Origin: Photobacterium piscicola
GTDB taxonomy: Bacteria; Pseudomonadota; Gammaproteobacteria; Enterobacterales; Vibrionaceae
Assembly (NCBI RefSeq): GCF_900166965.1
Contig: NZ_FUZI01000002.1
Location: 310,001 to 374,000, forward strand
Length of the DNA: 64,000 nt
Direction: 5' to 3'
The position numbers and the translations under genes were made by a program. This document shows positions 47,565 to 57,308 of this stretch, in pieces. The notes beneath the pieces were generated by a model that saw only the letters and a program-made list of their open reading frames with translations, was not told where the DNA came from and ran no database searches. Positions within the stretch are counted from its first letter, which is position 1; each line of letters begins with the position of its first letter.

Positions 47565-49235
47565 ATGTGTTCAGTATTCGGTATCCTTGACATAAAGAGC
47601 GACTCATCAGTACTTCGTACAACAGCTCTTGAGCTATCAAAAAAAATGCGCCACCGCGGCCCTGATTGGTCAGGTATTTATGCCTCAGACAATGCTATTC
47701 TAGTTCATGAGCGTTTAGCAATCGTTGACCTTAATAGTGGCGAACAACCGCTGTACAACACAGATAAAAGTCATGTACTTGCAGTAAATGGTGAAATCTA
47801 TAACCATAAAGAACTACGTGCTGAATTTGCACCTGATTACCCTTTCCAAACAGAATCTGATTGTGAAATTATTTTAGCGCTTTATAAAGAAAAAGGCCCA
47901 GAGCTGTTAGATTACCTCAACGGTATCTTTGCCTTTATTCTTTATGATGAGCAAGAAGATGCTTACCTTATTGGCCGTGACCACATTGGCATCATTCCAC
48001 TTTATCAAGGCTATGATGAGCATGGTAACTTCTATGTTGCATCAGAAATGAAAGCACTAGTCCCTGTGTGTAAAACAATCAGTGAATTTCCTCCAGGTAC
48101 TTATCTTTGGAGTAAAAAAGGCGAACCTGTTCGTTACTACAAACGTGACTGGATGGAATTTGATGCCGTTAAAGACGCTAAAACAGATAAAGTAGCATTA
48201 ACCGATGCGCTTGAAAGTGCCGTTAAACGCCAATTAATGACAGATGTACCTTATGGGGTATTACTGTCAGGTGGTTTAGATTCATCCGTTATTTCTGCTA
48301 TCACGAAAAAATTTGCAGCTAAACGTATTGAAGATGATGAGCAGTCACAAGCATGGTGGCCAACACTGCACTCCTTTGCTATCGGCCTTGAAGGTGCTCC
48401 CGATTTAAAAGCAGCGAAAATTGTAGCAGATGCAATTGGTACGGTTCACCATGAATTAACCTATACCGTTCAAGAAGGGTTAGATGCTATTCGTGATGTG
48501 ATTTACCACATTGAAACCTATGATGTCACCACGATTCGTGCATCAACCCCTATGTATTTGATGTCACGTAAGATCCGTGCAATGGGTATTAAAATGGTAC
48601 TTTCAGGAGAAGGTGCTGATGAAATCTTTGGTGGCTATTTATATTTCCATAAAGCGCCTAACGCAAAAGAATTTCATGAAGAGACAGTGCGTAAATTGTT
48701 AGCGCTTAATATGTTTGACTGTGCACGCGCGAACAAATCAATGGCGGCATGGGGCATCGAAGCACGAGTACCGTTCTTGGATAAAGAATTCCTTGATGTT
48801 GCAATGCGCATTAACCCTCAAGATAAAATGTGTGGCAACGGCAAAATGGAAAAACACATTGTTCGCGAGTGTTTTGAACACTACCTTCCAGAGTCTGTTG
48901 CATGGCGCCAAAAAGAGCAGTTTTCAGACGGTGTCGGCTATGGCTGGATTGATAGCCTTAAAGAAGTCGCGGCAGCTAAAGTCACCGATCAGCAATTAGC
49001 TACTGCTGCGTTCCGTTTCCCGTATAACACGCCAACAACAAAAGAAGGTTATGTTTACCGTGAAATTTTTGAAGAACTATTCCCATTAGAAAGCGCAGCT
49101 AAATGTGTTCCTGGTGGTCCATCTATTGCTTGTTCTAGTGCCAAAGCAATTGAGTGGGATGAGAGCTTTAAAAATGCCGCCGATCCATCAGGTCGTGCGA
49201 TTGCCGCGGTTCATAACCAAGCTTACAAAAAATAA
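47565..49235 (+). CDS. asnB: Asparagine synthase B (glutamine-hydrolysing)
   Basis: AsnB makes Asn from Asp, ATP and Gln. The 556 residues begin MCSVFGIL, so the mature N-terminal Cys2 is the glutaminase nucleophile. The glutaminase domain includes MRHRGPDWSGIY near 29-40 and VNGEIYNHKELR near 73-84. The synthetase domain has the PP-loop GVLLSGGLDSSVISAIT near 229-245 and LSGEGADEIFGGYLYF near 345-360. TTTGGAGTAGTATT precedes the ATG. It is linked to nagC as in E. coli, where asnB lies beside nagD. Confidence 0.97.
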   Translation: MCSVFGILDIKSDSSVLRTTALELSKKMRHRGPDWSGIYASDNAILVHERLAIVDLNSGEQPLYNTDKSHVLAVNGEIYNHKELRAEFAPDYPFQTESDCEIILALYKEKGPELLDYLNGIFAFILYDEQEDAYLIGRDHIGIIPLYQGYDEHGNFYVASEMKALVPVCKTISEFPPGTYLWSKKGEPVRYYKRDWMEFDAVKDAKTDKVALTDALESAVKRQLMTDVPYGVLLSGGLDSSVISAITKKFAAKRIEDDEQSQAWWPTLHSFAIGLEGAPDLKAAKIVADAIGTVHHELTYTVQEGLDAIRDVIYHIETYDVTTIRASTPMYLMSRKIRAMGIKMVLSGEGADEIFGGYLYFHKAPNAKEFHEETVRKLLALNMFDCARANKSMAAWGIEARVPFLDKEFLDVAMRINPQDKMCGNGKMEKHIVRECFEHYLPESVAWRQKEQFSDGVGYGWIDSLKEVAAAKVTDQQLATAAFRFPYNTPTTKEGYVYREIFEELFPLESAAKCVPGGPSIACSSAKAIEWDESFKNAADPSGRAIAAVHNQAYKK

Positions 49236-49252
49236 ATAAATTTACCGCATAA

Positions 49253-49284
49253 AAAAACCGCCATCAAAAATGGCGGTTTTTTTT
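49253..49284. terminator. Bidirectional terminator between asnB and gsk
   Basis: AAAAACCGCCA pairs with TGGCGGTTTTT around a short A-rich loop, with T- and A-runs on both sides. Confidence 0.94.
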
Positions 49285-49303
49285 AATTAATAACAATGTG
49301 TTA

Positions 49304-50608
49304 TTAACGTTCCCAATAAGCTTCTTCTAGGCTATCTTCACGCTCAGGTAAGCCACGAGAAAGACGAGGTGAATACTGGGCTAATACTTCATAACTTACA
49401 CGGTTTGCGTACAAACAAACTTGTGAAAATGATGAGTAAGTTAGGAAAGAATACTGGTGCTTACTTGAATTTGGCACGTTTTCTTTATGGTAACGGTTAG
49501 CAGACATATCATGTAATAACGCAGATAATGCACCATCACCAGCACCGTTAGTATTTTTAATACGCTCTGGGCCACCCATATATGGAGCGATATGTGAATA
49601 AACCTTAGTTGGGTTTTCACACGTTGCTTTAATCATTGGACGACTAAATTCGTAACGGTTAAATTCAGCAATATCACCTGGTAATAGTGGCAACGCAGTT
49701 TCACGTTTTGCTGACTCTTCAGTATAACCCGCAGTGTATAACCCAACAGGGCCCGCAGTACATAGTACAAGATCAACCCACTCAAGAGTTTTATCTGCTG
49801 CAACAAGAGGATCTGACTCGCCAGTTAATGCTTCGCCTTCGTCTTCGTTCATTGCAACCACAGTAACATGATCACGTAAGAAATCACGCCACCACTGTGG
49901 ATCATCTTGAATAACGAATTTAGTACCCAATGTTAATACAACAGGCACATCATATTTTTTCGCGTACTCAATTGCTTGCATTGTTGCAGCTGGCATTGGG
50001 TCGCCTGGCTTACAACGAACAAGATAAGCGGTCAGTACTAAAGCTGATGCGTTTTCAAATACGCACTCAGGAATACTATCAGGCTTCAGTTGGTTCATTC
50101 GACCTTCGTTAATTGCGAAGGTACGCTCACCATCTTTAGAAATCAGCGCAAAACAACGGCCAATAGGACCATCTACAGGTTGTAAATAGTTCATATCCAT
50201 ACGGCTTGAGGTATTACAAAGATAACGGTACGCATAGCTACCAATTTCAATGTCTTTACTCATCACGCCTAATAATACAGATTTATCATCGGCTAATACT
50301 GAATAGTTATGTAAAGTATTACCGATTGTGCCGCCAGCAAACTCATGAGTCACAAGATTATTTTCTTTTAGCTCATGGTAAAGCGCTTCAGCTTTTTCAT
50401 CAGTAATAACTAATGAATGCCCTTTACTTAGCTCATAACGTTCCAGAAACTCATCATCAACGTAGGCTTCAATATCAACCAATGTTTGATCGATACCCAC
50501 AACATGAGTACGTGTTAAACGCTTCTCTATCTTCGTTTGACTTAGAAGTGGATCGCGAGCATGTACGGGAAAATAATGCTTAGATTTTCGTTGGCCTGGA
50601 AATTTCAT
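49304..50608 (-). CDS. gsk: Inosine-guanosine kinase
   Basis: Gsk phosphorylates inosine and guanosine for purine salvage. The 434 residues equal the E. coli length: an N-terminal MKFPGQRKSKHYFPVHARDP, VVGIDQTLVDIEAYVDDEFL near 36-55, and the PfkB-type substrate segment GGTIGNTLHNYSVLADD near 93-109. The active-site NTNGAGDGALSALLHD near 354-369 contains the anion hole and catalytic Asp. It is the last gene of a minus-strand cluster that matches the enteric apt-dnaX-...-gsk order. Confidence 0.96.
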   Translation of the reverse strand: MKFPGQRKSKHYFPVHARDPLLSQTKIEKRLTRTHVVGIDQTLVDIEAYVDDEFLERYELSKGHSLVITDEKAEALYHELKENNLVTHEFAGGTIGNTLHNYSVLADDKSVLLGVMSKDIEIGSYAYRYLCNTSSRMDMNYLQPVDGPIGRCFALISKDGERTFAINEGRMNQLKPDSIPECVFENASALVLTAYLVRCKPGDPMPAATMQAIEYAKKYDVPVVLTLGTKFVIQDDPQWWRDFLRDHVTVVAMNEDEGEALTGESDPLVAADKTLEWVDLVLCTAGPVGLYTAGYTEESAKRETALPLLPGDIAEFNRYEFSRPMIKATCENPTKVYSHIAPYMGGPERIKNTNGAGDGALSALLHDMSANRYHKENVPNSSKHQYSFLTYSSFSQVCLYANRVSYEVLAQYSPRLSRGLPEREDSLEEAYWER

Positions 50609-50759
50609 GTCAATGGGCTGTCAAGTTGTAAATTTTGCGAATTCTATCACAGAATTTGGTACATAAAAGCAAAAGCTATCATAGGTTTTGCGAATAATAG
50701 CCATAAACAATAACGCAAACGTTATCGTCAAGGGAATAATTTTCCTGTCGCTATCGGCA

Positions 50760-51731
50760 TTACCATCCTTGTGTATGCTGCTTAACCAAGCTTTCCATCA
50801 TTGCTATATGAGCAGAATCATCATTTAAGCATGGGATCAAATTAAACTCTTTGCCACCTGCCTCAATAAATACCTCTTTACATTGTTCAGCAATCTCTTC
50901 TAAGGTTTCTAAGCAATCAACCGAAAAAGCCGGGCACATTACATCCAACCGTTTTATGCCTTTTTCTGCTAACGAGCGAATCGTCGCTTCAGTATACGGT
51001 TTTAACCATTCTTCACGCCCAAAAATAGATTGATAACTCATGCTCATTTTTTCTCGCGCCATATCAAGCGACTGAGCAAGTAACACGGTTGTTTGATGAC
51101 AATGATCTGGATAGGGATCGCCATTATCTGCATAACGTTGGGGAATGCCATGATAAGAACATAATAAATAATCTGGTTGTCCTTTCTCTGCCCAAACTTT
51201 TTCAACAGATTGAGCTAACGCAGCAATATAATCAGGGTGATCATAATAATGGTTCACAAACCGTAATTCGGGTAATTCAGGCACTGTTTTCAACTCTTTA
51301 GCAATACGATCAAAAACCGCAGCTGTTGTCGTCGCTGAATATTGAGGGTATAGCGGCAACACAAGTATTTGTTTGCACCCTTGTTGCTTTAATTGCTGCA
51401 AGCCTGATTGAATACTCGGCTCACCATAAGTCATTCCTAATGCAACAGGAACATTAAGCTTTTGTTGTAGGGCTTGTTGCTGACGACGTGAATACACCAT
51501 TAACGGTGATCCATCATCCATCCATACTGATTGATATAATTTAGCCACTTTAGGTGAACGTATTGGTAAAATAATGCCATGCAAAATAGGACACCATAAC
51601 CAACGCGTCATATCCACGACTCGCTTATCATGCAAAAATTCAGCTAAAAACTGTTTCACGCCAGCAGTTGTTGGTGCATCAGGAGTACCAAGATTAACCA
51701 GTAATACCCCATAGTTATTATTTATTGTCAT
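50760..51731 (-). CDS. hemH: Ferrochelatase
   Basis: HemH inserts Fe2+ into protoporphyrin IX to make haem. The 323 residues show [14 protein letters not shown] near 8-21, the catalytic His in [19 protein letters not shown] near 193-211, and the C-terminal [15 protein letters not shown] near 263-277 with the acidic active-site Glu. It is peripheral to the inner membrane or cytoplasmic. It lies between adk and gsk, as in enterics without the aes gene. A terminator separates it from adk. Confidence 0.97.
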   Translation of the reverse strand: MTINNNYGVLLVNLGTPDAPTTAGVKQFLAEFLHDKRVVDMTRWLWCPILHGIILPIRSPKVAKLYQSVWMDDGSPLMVYSRRQQQALQQKLNVPVALGMTYGEPSIQSGLQQLKQQGCKQILVLPLYPQYSATTTAAVFDRIAKELKTVPELPELRFVNHYYDHPDYIAALAQSVEKVWAEKGQPDYLLCSYHGIPQRYADNGDPYPDHCHQTTVLLAQSLDMAREKMSMSYQSIFGREEWLKPYTEATIRSLAEKGIKRLDVMCPAFSVDCLETLEEIAEQCKEVFIEAGGKEFNLIPCLNDDSAHIAMMESLVKQHTQGW

Positions 51732-51863
51732 CGGTATTTATCCTTTATCTTTACTCTATTTATTCCCGTCGCTGAAAATACGTTATTCCCAGCCTCAAAC
51801 GAATACATTTCAGCAACAAAAAATACTCAATCTTGTTATAACATCTTATAACACCCGTATATT

Positions 51864-51897
51864 AAAACCAAAAAAAACGAGCATTACCAATTGGTAA
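51864..51897 (-). terminator. Terminator of adk
   Basis: AAACG and CGTTT flank a TTACCAATTGGTAA palindrome with small bulges. On minus it is followed by TTTTTTTT. It lies about 60 bases after the adk stop. Confidence 0.85.
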
Positions 51898-51955
51898 GCC
51901 CGTTTATTTACATCGTTATTAGCTATTATAAATATTAGCTAATCAACAATGTTAT

Positions 51956-52654
<699 letters not shown>

Positions 52655-52665
52655 TTAGCGCTCAG

Positions 52666-52696
52666 TCGCAAGCTTGGTACTGTGACCAAGCTGCGA
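52666..52696 (-). other. Hairpin between htpG and adk
   Basis: TCGCA-A-GCTTGG (52666-52677) pairs with CCAAGC-TGCGA (52686-52696) with one bulged A. No U-run follows, so it may be a processing or attenuation element rather than a terminator. Confidence 0.5.
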
Positions 52697-52742
52697 TTGA
52701 ATGATTTATCAGAATAGTCTGTGATTTTGATTGGTTAATTGA

Positions 52743-54644
52743 TTATTTAACCAACAATTTGTTTACGGCAGCTAAGAACTGTGAAGGATCGTCCATTGTG
52801 CCACGCTCAGCAAGCATTGCTTCACCAAACAAGAACTCAACCCAACGGCCAAAGACTTCTTCGTCAGCTTCATCCGCCATTTGCTTCACTAAGCTATGCT
52901 CTGGATTTAACTCAAAGATGTACTGCACTTCTGGTGCTTCATGACCTGCTGCTGCAAGCAATTTCGCCATTTGCGTGCCCATTTCATTTTCATCTGTCAC
53001 CATTACCGCTGGCGTATCATGCAGTTTAAATGTTGGACGTACTTCTTTAACCCGCTCACCAAGGTATGTTTTGGTACGCTCAGTTACTGATGTGAATTCT
53101 TTTTCTGTTTCTTTTTGCTTTTCTTTTTCTTCTGCATTATCAAATGAAGATAGATCAAGATCAGATTTTGTGATCGCTTGGAATTTCTTACCTTCAAACT
53201 CAGGTAAGTGACCCATTAGGTATTCATCAATACGATCGTACATCAAAATAACTTCTAAGCCTTTCGCACGGAACTGCTCAAGGTGTGGGCTGTGTTTCGC
53301 CGCATTGAAGTTATCTGCAGTTAAGTAATAAATTTTATCCTGACCGTCTTTCATGCGGCCAAGATAATCAGCTAATGAAACCGTCTGCTCTGCTGTATCA
53401 TTCTCTGTTGATGAGAAACGTAGCAACGTTGCAATCTTATCGCGGTTGCTAAAATCTTCAGCTAAGCCTTCTTTTAGCACCTGACCAAATTCTTTCCAGA
53501 ATGACTGGTATTGCTCTGGCTCATTTTTCGCCATGCGCTCAAGCATTTGTAACACACGTTTAGTACACGCTTTACGTAGTGCTTGAGTTACTTTGTTGTC
53601 TTGTAGAATTTCACGAGATACGTTTAGAGGTAAATCATTTGAATCAATTAAGCCGCGCACAAAACGTAAGTACGTTGGCATGAACTGCTGAGCATCATCC
53701 ATAACGAACACTCGTTGCACATACAATTTAAGACCATGTTGGCCATCGCGGTTATTAAGATCCCACGGTGCTTTTGATGGAATGTATAATAAGCTAGTGT
53801 AATCTTGCTTACCTTCAACACGGTTATGGCTCCATGCTAATGGTTCGGCATAATCATGAGCGACGTGGTTGTAAAACTCTTTGTACTCTTCATCGCTGAT
53901 ATCAGACTTATTACGCGTCCACAGTGCCTGCGCTTTGTTAATTTGATCCCATTTTGTTCCAGTAACCTTGCCTTCTTCATCTTGTTCTTCTGTTTGAATA
54001 AAGACAGGAATACCAATGTGATCAGAATATTTACCAACGATCTCACGTAAGCGGTGCTCTTCTAAGAACTCTTGTTCATCAGCACGCAAATGTAAAATGA
54101 TATCAGTACCACGGGTCGTTTTAGTGATGGTTTCAATGCTGTAATCACCTTCACCTGCTGATGTCCAGCTTACGCCTTCTTCGGCATTCACTTCAGCACT
54201 ACGAGTATTGACTGTAACATTATCAGCAACAATAAATGCTGAATAGAAACCAACACCAAACTGACCAATCAGTTGTGAATCTTTGGTTTCATCTTCATTT
54301 AGTTGAGCAAAAAATTCTTTAGTACCTGATTTAGCAATAGTCCCTAAATGCTCAATCGCTTGTTCACGCGTCATACCAATACCATTATCACTAATGGTTA
54401 ATGTACCCGCATCTTTATTAACTGATAGCTTTACACATAAATCAGCATCGTTACCGTAAAGCGCTGTTTGAGACAAGGCCTTAAAACGTAATTTATCAGC
54501 AGCATCAGATGCATTGGAAATCAATTCACGTAAAAAAATCTCTTTATTAGAGTAAAGAGAATGAATCATTAAATGCAGTAGTTGTTTTACTTCCGACTGG
54601 AAGCCACGTGTTTCCTTTTGATTATCAACTGTTTGCTCGCTCAT
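52743..54644 (-). CDS. htpG: Hsp90-family chaperone HtpG
   Basis: HtpG is the bacterial Hsp90, a cytoplasmic ATP-dependent chaperone. The 633 residues show the GHKL ATPase motifs [17 protein letters not shown] near 38-54, [20 protein letters not shown] near 83-102, and [15 protein letters not shown] near 124-138. The middle domain contains [15 protein letters not shown] with the catalytic Arg. GGAG lies before the ATG. It diverges from toxR across 190 bases. I did not find a clear sigma-32 promoter. The htpG-toxRS neighbourhood is known in Vibrionaceae. Confidence 0.98.
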   Translation of the reverse strand: MSEQTVDNQKETRGFQSEVKQLLHLMIHSLYSNKEIFLRELISNASDAADKLRFKALSQTALYGNDADLCVKLSVNKDAGTLTISDNGIGMTREQAIEHLGTIAKSGTKEFFAQLNEDETKDSQLIGQFGVGFYSAFIVADNVTVNTRSAEVNAEEGVSWTSAGEGDYSIETITKTTRGTDIILHLRADEQEFLEEHRLREIVGKYSDHIGIPVFIQTEEQDEEGKVTGTKWDQINKAQALWTRNKSDISDEEYKEFYNHVAHDYAEPLAWSHNRVEGKQDYTSLLYIPSKAPWDLNNRDGQHGLKLYVQRVFVMDDAQQFMPTYLRFVRGLIDSNDLPLNVSREILQDNKVTQALRKACTKRVLQMLERMAKNEPEQYQSFWKEFGQVLKEGLAEDFSNRDKIATLLRFSSTENDTAEQTVSLADYLGRMKDGQDKIYYLTADNFNAAKHSPHLEQFRAKGLEVILMYDRIDEYLMGHLPEFEGKKFQAITKSDLDLSSFDNAEEKEKQKETEKEFTSVTERTKTYLGERVKEVRPTFKLHDTPAVMVTDENEMGTQMAKLLAAAGHEAPEVQYIFELNPEHSLVKQMADEADEEVFGRWVEFLFGEAMLAERGTMDDPSQFLAAVNKLLVK

Positions 54645-54834
54645 TTCGACTCCAAAAAATTTATGAGTAGTATATAAAGATAAATATGGTCAAACTGTAT
54701 GATTTCAACCTAAAATAACATGTTTTTTATTTTTATATTTTTTGAGTAACGGTTTTATATTTTTAGATTCAGATAGTATTCAGAAAAAACATATAAAATA
54801 CTATTTATATAAAACCCTTGGCAAGGCTAAACCA

Positions 54835-55713
54835 ATGACGGCAAATGCAACTAAGTATTTGATTGGAAATCGTTTTATTTTCGATCCTAATGATAACAGC
54901 TTAATAGATAAATGTGATAATAATGAATTAACTCGACTTGGTAGCAATGAAAGTCGAGCTTTAAGTTTGCTCATTGAAGATCCTAGCCTAATTATTACTC
55001 GCCAACGAATTCATGATTATGTATGGCGTGAACAAGGGTTTGAAGTCGATGATTCGAGCCTAACGCAAGCGATTTCGACCTTACGTAAGGCATTAAAAGA
55101 CTCAACAAAATCACCTGAATTTGTAAAAACAGTGCCTAAACGTGGCTATCAAATGATTGCTTCTGTGGAGGGTTACATCTGTCAAAAACAGTTATTAGAA
55201 CCCGAAACAAAGACTGATGAACCAGCGGTACTTTCTACACCACCAGAATTTGAACCGATACTTTCTTCACCACGTAAAGAAGCGTATAGCTATACACCTA
55301 CAACTGCACATTATCCTCAGGATAAAGTATCAGAGGAAAATAAGTCGACATTGATCTCGTGGAAAGGTTGGTTAGCATTAGCGATTGCGTTTGTATTGCC
55401 AATTATTGTTAACCTCAGCATGCCACCAAAATCTGTTGCTTTTACACCTTTATTTGATGTTGATGGGGTAACTATTTATGCGTCTAAAAATAACACTGAA
55501 ATCAAACAGTGGCAGGATTTAATCCGAACTTGTGTAAACAGTTACATTCAATATCACAATAATCCAGAGATGAAACCGTCGGAAGTTATTGTGACTGGCG
55601 GTCAAAATAACCAATTGTATTTAAACTATTTACATAGTAGTAAGCAGCCTGCAGAAAATGTCACACTGCGTTTACTCACGAGCGGTAAGGATAACTCAAA
55701 TTTATGTCGCTAA
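54835..55713 (+). CDS. toxR: Transmembrane transcriptional activator ToxR
   Basis: ToxR is an inner-membrane winged-helix regulator of porins and, in pathogens, virulence genes. The cytoplasmic OmpR-type DNA-binding domain (residues about 10-115) shows LGSNESRALSLLIEDP, VWREQGFEVDDSSLTQAIST and SPEFVKTVPKRGYQMIASVE. A Pro-rich linker is followed by one membrane helix near 177-197 (WLALAIAFVLPIIVNLSMP) and a periplasmic domain of about 90 residues with two Cys. The frame extends up to 54742; I chose the ATG at 54835 with AAGG upstream, giving MTANATKYLIGNRF as in relatives. It overlaps toxS by ten bases. It could regulate the porin gene at the right end of the window. Confidence 0.94.
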   Translation: MTANATKYLIGNRFIFDPNDNSLIDKCDNNELTRLGSNESRALSLLIEDPSLIITRQRIHDYVWREQGFEVDDSSLTQAISTLRKALKDSTKSPEFVKTVPKRGYQMIASVEGYICQKQLLEPETKTDEPAVLSTPPEFEPILSSPRKEAYSYTPTTAHYPQDKVSEENKSTLISWKGWLALAIAFVLPIIVNLSMPPKSVAFTPLFDVDGVTIYASKNNTEIKQWQDLIRTCVNSYIQYHNNPEMKPSEVIVTGGQNNQLYLNYLHSSKQPAENVTLRLLTSGKDNSNLCR

Positions 55714-56252
55714 CGGCCTCTAACCAAATAACCCGTCTTTTACACAAATACTGGCCTTTTTTGATTTTAATTAGCTCAATTACTCTGTGTTCATGGGTTT
55801 ATTATTCAACAGACTACAAGCAACAACAGTTGTTGATGTCGCGTGAATGGCAAAGCACGACGATTAGTCAAATAGAATCATTACCACAATCGTCACTGCA
55901 AGAATTACGCAAAGTAAAACAAAGCAGTAATATGGTATTTTTACCTAACCATACTTATTCTCGAATCACGATTCTTGAGTTACACAGTGATGAACCACAA
56001 CCCCTAACGATCCATATTTCAGAGTCAGGTCGATGGGATGTCAGTGGCGGCTATTTATTAACAGAACCATTAGAATTTAAAGATATCACATCAGGTTCAA
56101 ACCATGATTTTGATAGTAAACAGCTAAATATTATTAGAGATATCTTTAGGATGAATGCTCAAGAAAGTCGGCGCATTGACACTATCAACGAGCATACCTT
56201 ATTACTGACTAGTCTCACTCATGGCTCTAAGGTTTTGTATTCAACAAAATAA
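55704..56252 (+). CDS. toxS: ToxR-stabilising protein ToxS
   Basis: ToxS is a 182-residue bitopic inner-membrane protein that stabilises ToxR through its periplasmic domain. A short cytoplasmic start is followed by one membrane helix near 15-36 (WPFLILISSITLCSWVYYS). The periplasmic part shows FLPNHTYSRITILELHS and ISESGRWDVSGGYLLTEP, which are family-typical. Its ATG lies inside the last codons of toxR, ten bases before the stop ends, so translation is coupled. A hairpin terminator follows near 56291. Confidence 0.93.
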   Translation: MSLTASNQITRLLHKYWPFLILISSITLCSWVYYSTDYKQQQLLMSREWQSTTISQIESLPQSSLQELRKVKQSSNMVFLPNHTYSRITILELHSDEPQPLTIHISESGRWDVSGGYLLTEPLEFKDITSGSNHDFDSKQLNIIRDIFRMNAQESRRIDTINEHTLLLTSLTHGSKVLYSTK

Positions 56253-56290
56253 TCCCTTAACGCTTAAGACTATATAAATAGCAGTAAATA

Positions 56291-56321
56291 AAAAACCGCG
56301 CTCAAAGAACGCGGTTTTTTT
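56291..56321. terminator. Bidirectional terminator between toxS and recR
   Basis: AAAAACCGCG (56291-56300) pairs with CGCGGTTTTT (56310-56319) and T/A runs flank both sides, so both convergent units end here. Confidence 0.94.
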
Positions 56322-56340
56322 ATTGCAATAATAACCATGG

Positions 56341-56940
56341 CTACAATCGCTGCCGTCCAGCAAGAGAGTGTGATAGCGTGGTGCCATCAACCAATTCTAA
56401 CTCGCCACCAACGGGTACACCGTGAGCAATTCGGCTCGCAGGTACATTATATTCATGACAAAGTTCAGCAATATAATGGGCAGTTGCCTCGCCTTCAACC
56501 GTTGGGTTGGTAGCTAAAATTAATTCATTAATTGCTTCTTTTTGTAAACGAAACTCTAGCGTATCAAGACCAATATCAGCAGGACCAATACCATCAAGTG
56601 GTGATAAATGGCCCATTAATACAAAATAACGTCCTGAAAATTGACCGGTTGCTTCTACTGCTACAATATCTGCAGGGCTTTCGACCACACAAATAATACC
56701 GTTCTCTTTACGCCGAGGGTTATCACAAATTGCACAAACATCATCTTCGGTAAACGTACGACAATCACGACAATGACCAATCTCAGTCATGGCTTGATTT
56801 AACGCATCAGCGAGTTGTAAGCCACCTTGACGATTTCGTTGTAGCAAATTAAAAGCCATCCGTTGTGCTGACTTAGGGCCAACCCCAGGCAAACAACGTA
56901 AGGCTTCCATCAAATGCTCCAGTAAATGACTGGTTCGCAT
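56341..56940 (-). CDS. recR: Recombination protein RecR
   Basis: RecR works with RecO and RecF to load RecA on gapped DNA. The 199 residues have the helix-hairpin-helix [20 protein letters not shown] near 13-32. A C4 zinc finger follows (CRDC and CAIC near 57-72), then the Toprim domain with [20 protein letters not shown] near 83-102. The C-terminal [20 protein letters not shown] is conserved. It lies three bases after ybaB, so dnaX-ybaB-recR is one operon, as in enterics. Confidence 0.98.
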   Translation of the reverse strand: MRTSHLLEHLMEALRCLPGVGPKSAQRMAFNLLQRNRQGGLQLADALNQAMTEIGHCRDCRTFTEDDVCAICDNPRRKENGIICVVESPADIVAVEATGQFSGRYFVLMGHLSPLDGIGPADIGLDTLEFRLQKEAINELILATNPTVEGEATAHYIAELCHEYNVPASRIAHGVPVGGELELVDGTTLSHSLAGRQRL

Positions 56941-56943
56941 TGA

Positions 56944-57273
56944 TTAAAACGGTAGCTTAAAGCCAGCAGGTAAATTCATACCGCCGGTAACACCTGCCAT
57001 TTTTTCTTTTTGTGTTTCTTCGATACGACGTGCTGCATCATTGAATGCCGCAGCAATCAAATCTTCAAGCATGTCTTTATCATCTTCCATTAGACTTTCA
57101 TCAATTTCAACACGACGAACGCTGTGGCTGCCTGTGATAGTTACTTTAACAAGGCCAGCACCAGATTCACCAGTAACTTCCATGTTAGCAACTTCTTCTT
57201 GCATCTTTTGCATGCGCTCTTGCATTTGCTGCGCTTGCTTCATCATGTTGCCCATACCGCCTTTACCAAACAT
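56944..57273 (-). CDS. ybaB: YbaB/EbfC nucleoid-associated protein
   Basis: The 109-residue protein matches YbaB/EbfC, a dimeric DNA-binding protein. The N-terminal Met- and Gln-rich helix ([20 protein letters not shown]) is typical, then [20 protein letters not shown] and [20 protein letters not shown]. It lies between dnaX and recR, 35 bases after dnaX and three before recR. Its role in the operon is uncertain; homologues bind DNA with loose specificity. Confidence 0.96.
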   Translation of the reverse strand: MFGKGGMGNMMKQAQQMQERMQKMQEEVANMEVTGESGAGLVKVTITGSHSVRRVEIDESLMEDDKDMLEDLIAAAFNDAARRIEETQKEKMAGVTGGMNLPAGFKLPF

Positions 57274-57308
57274 ATCTCTTCTCTCTCTATCGGGTCTGGT
57301 TAAAAATT

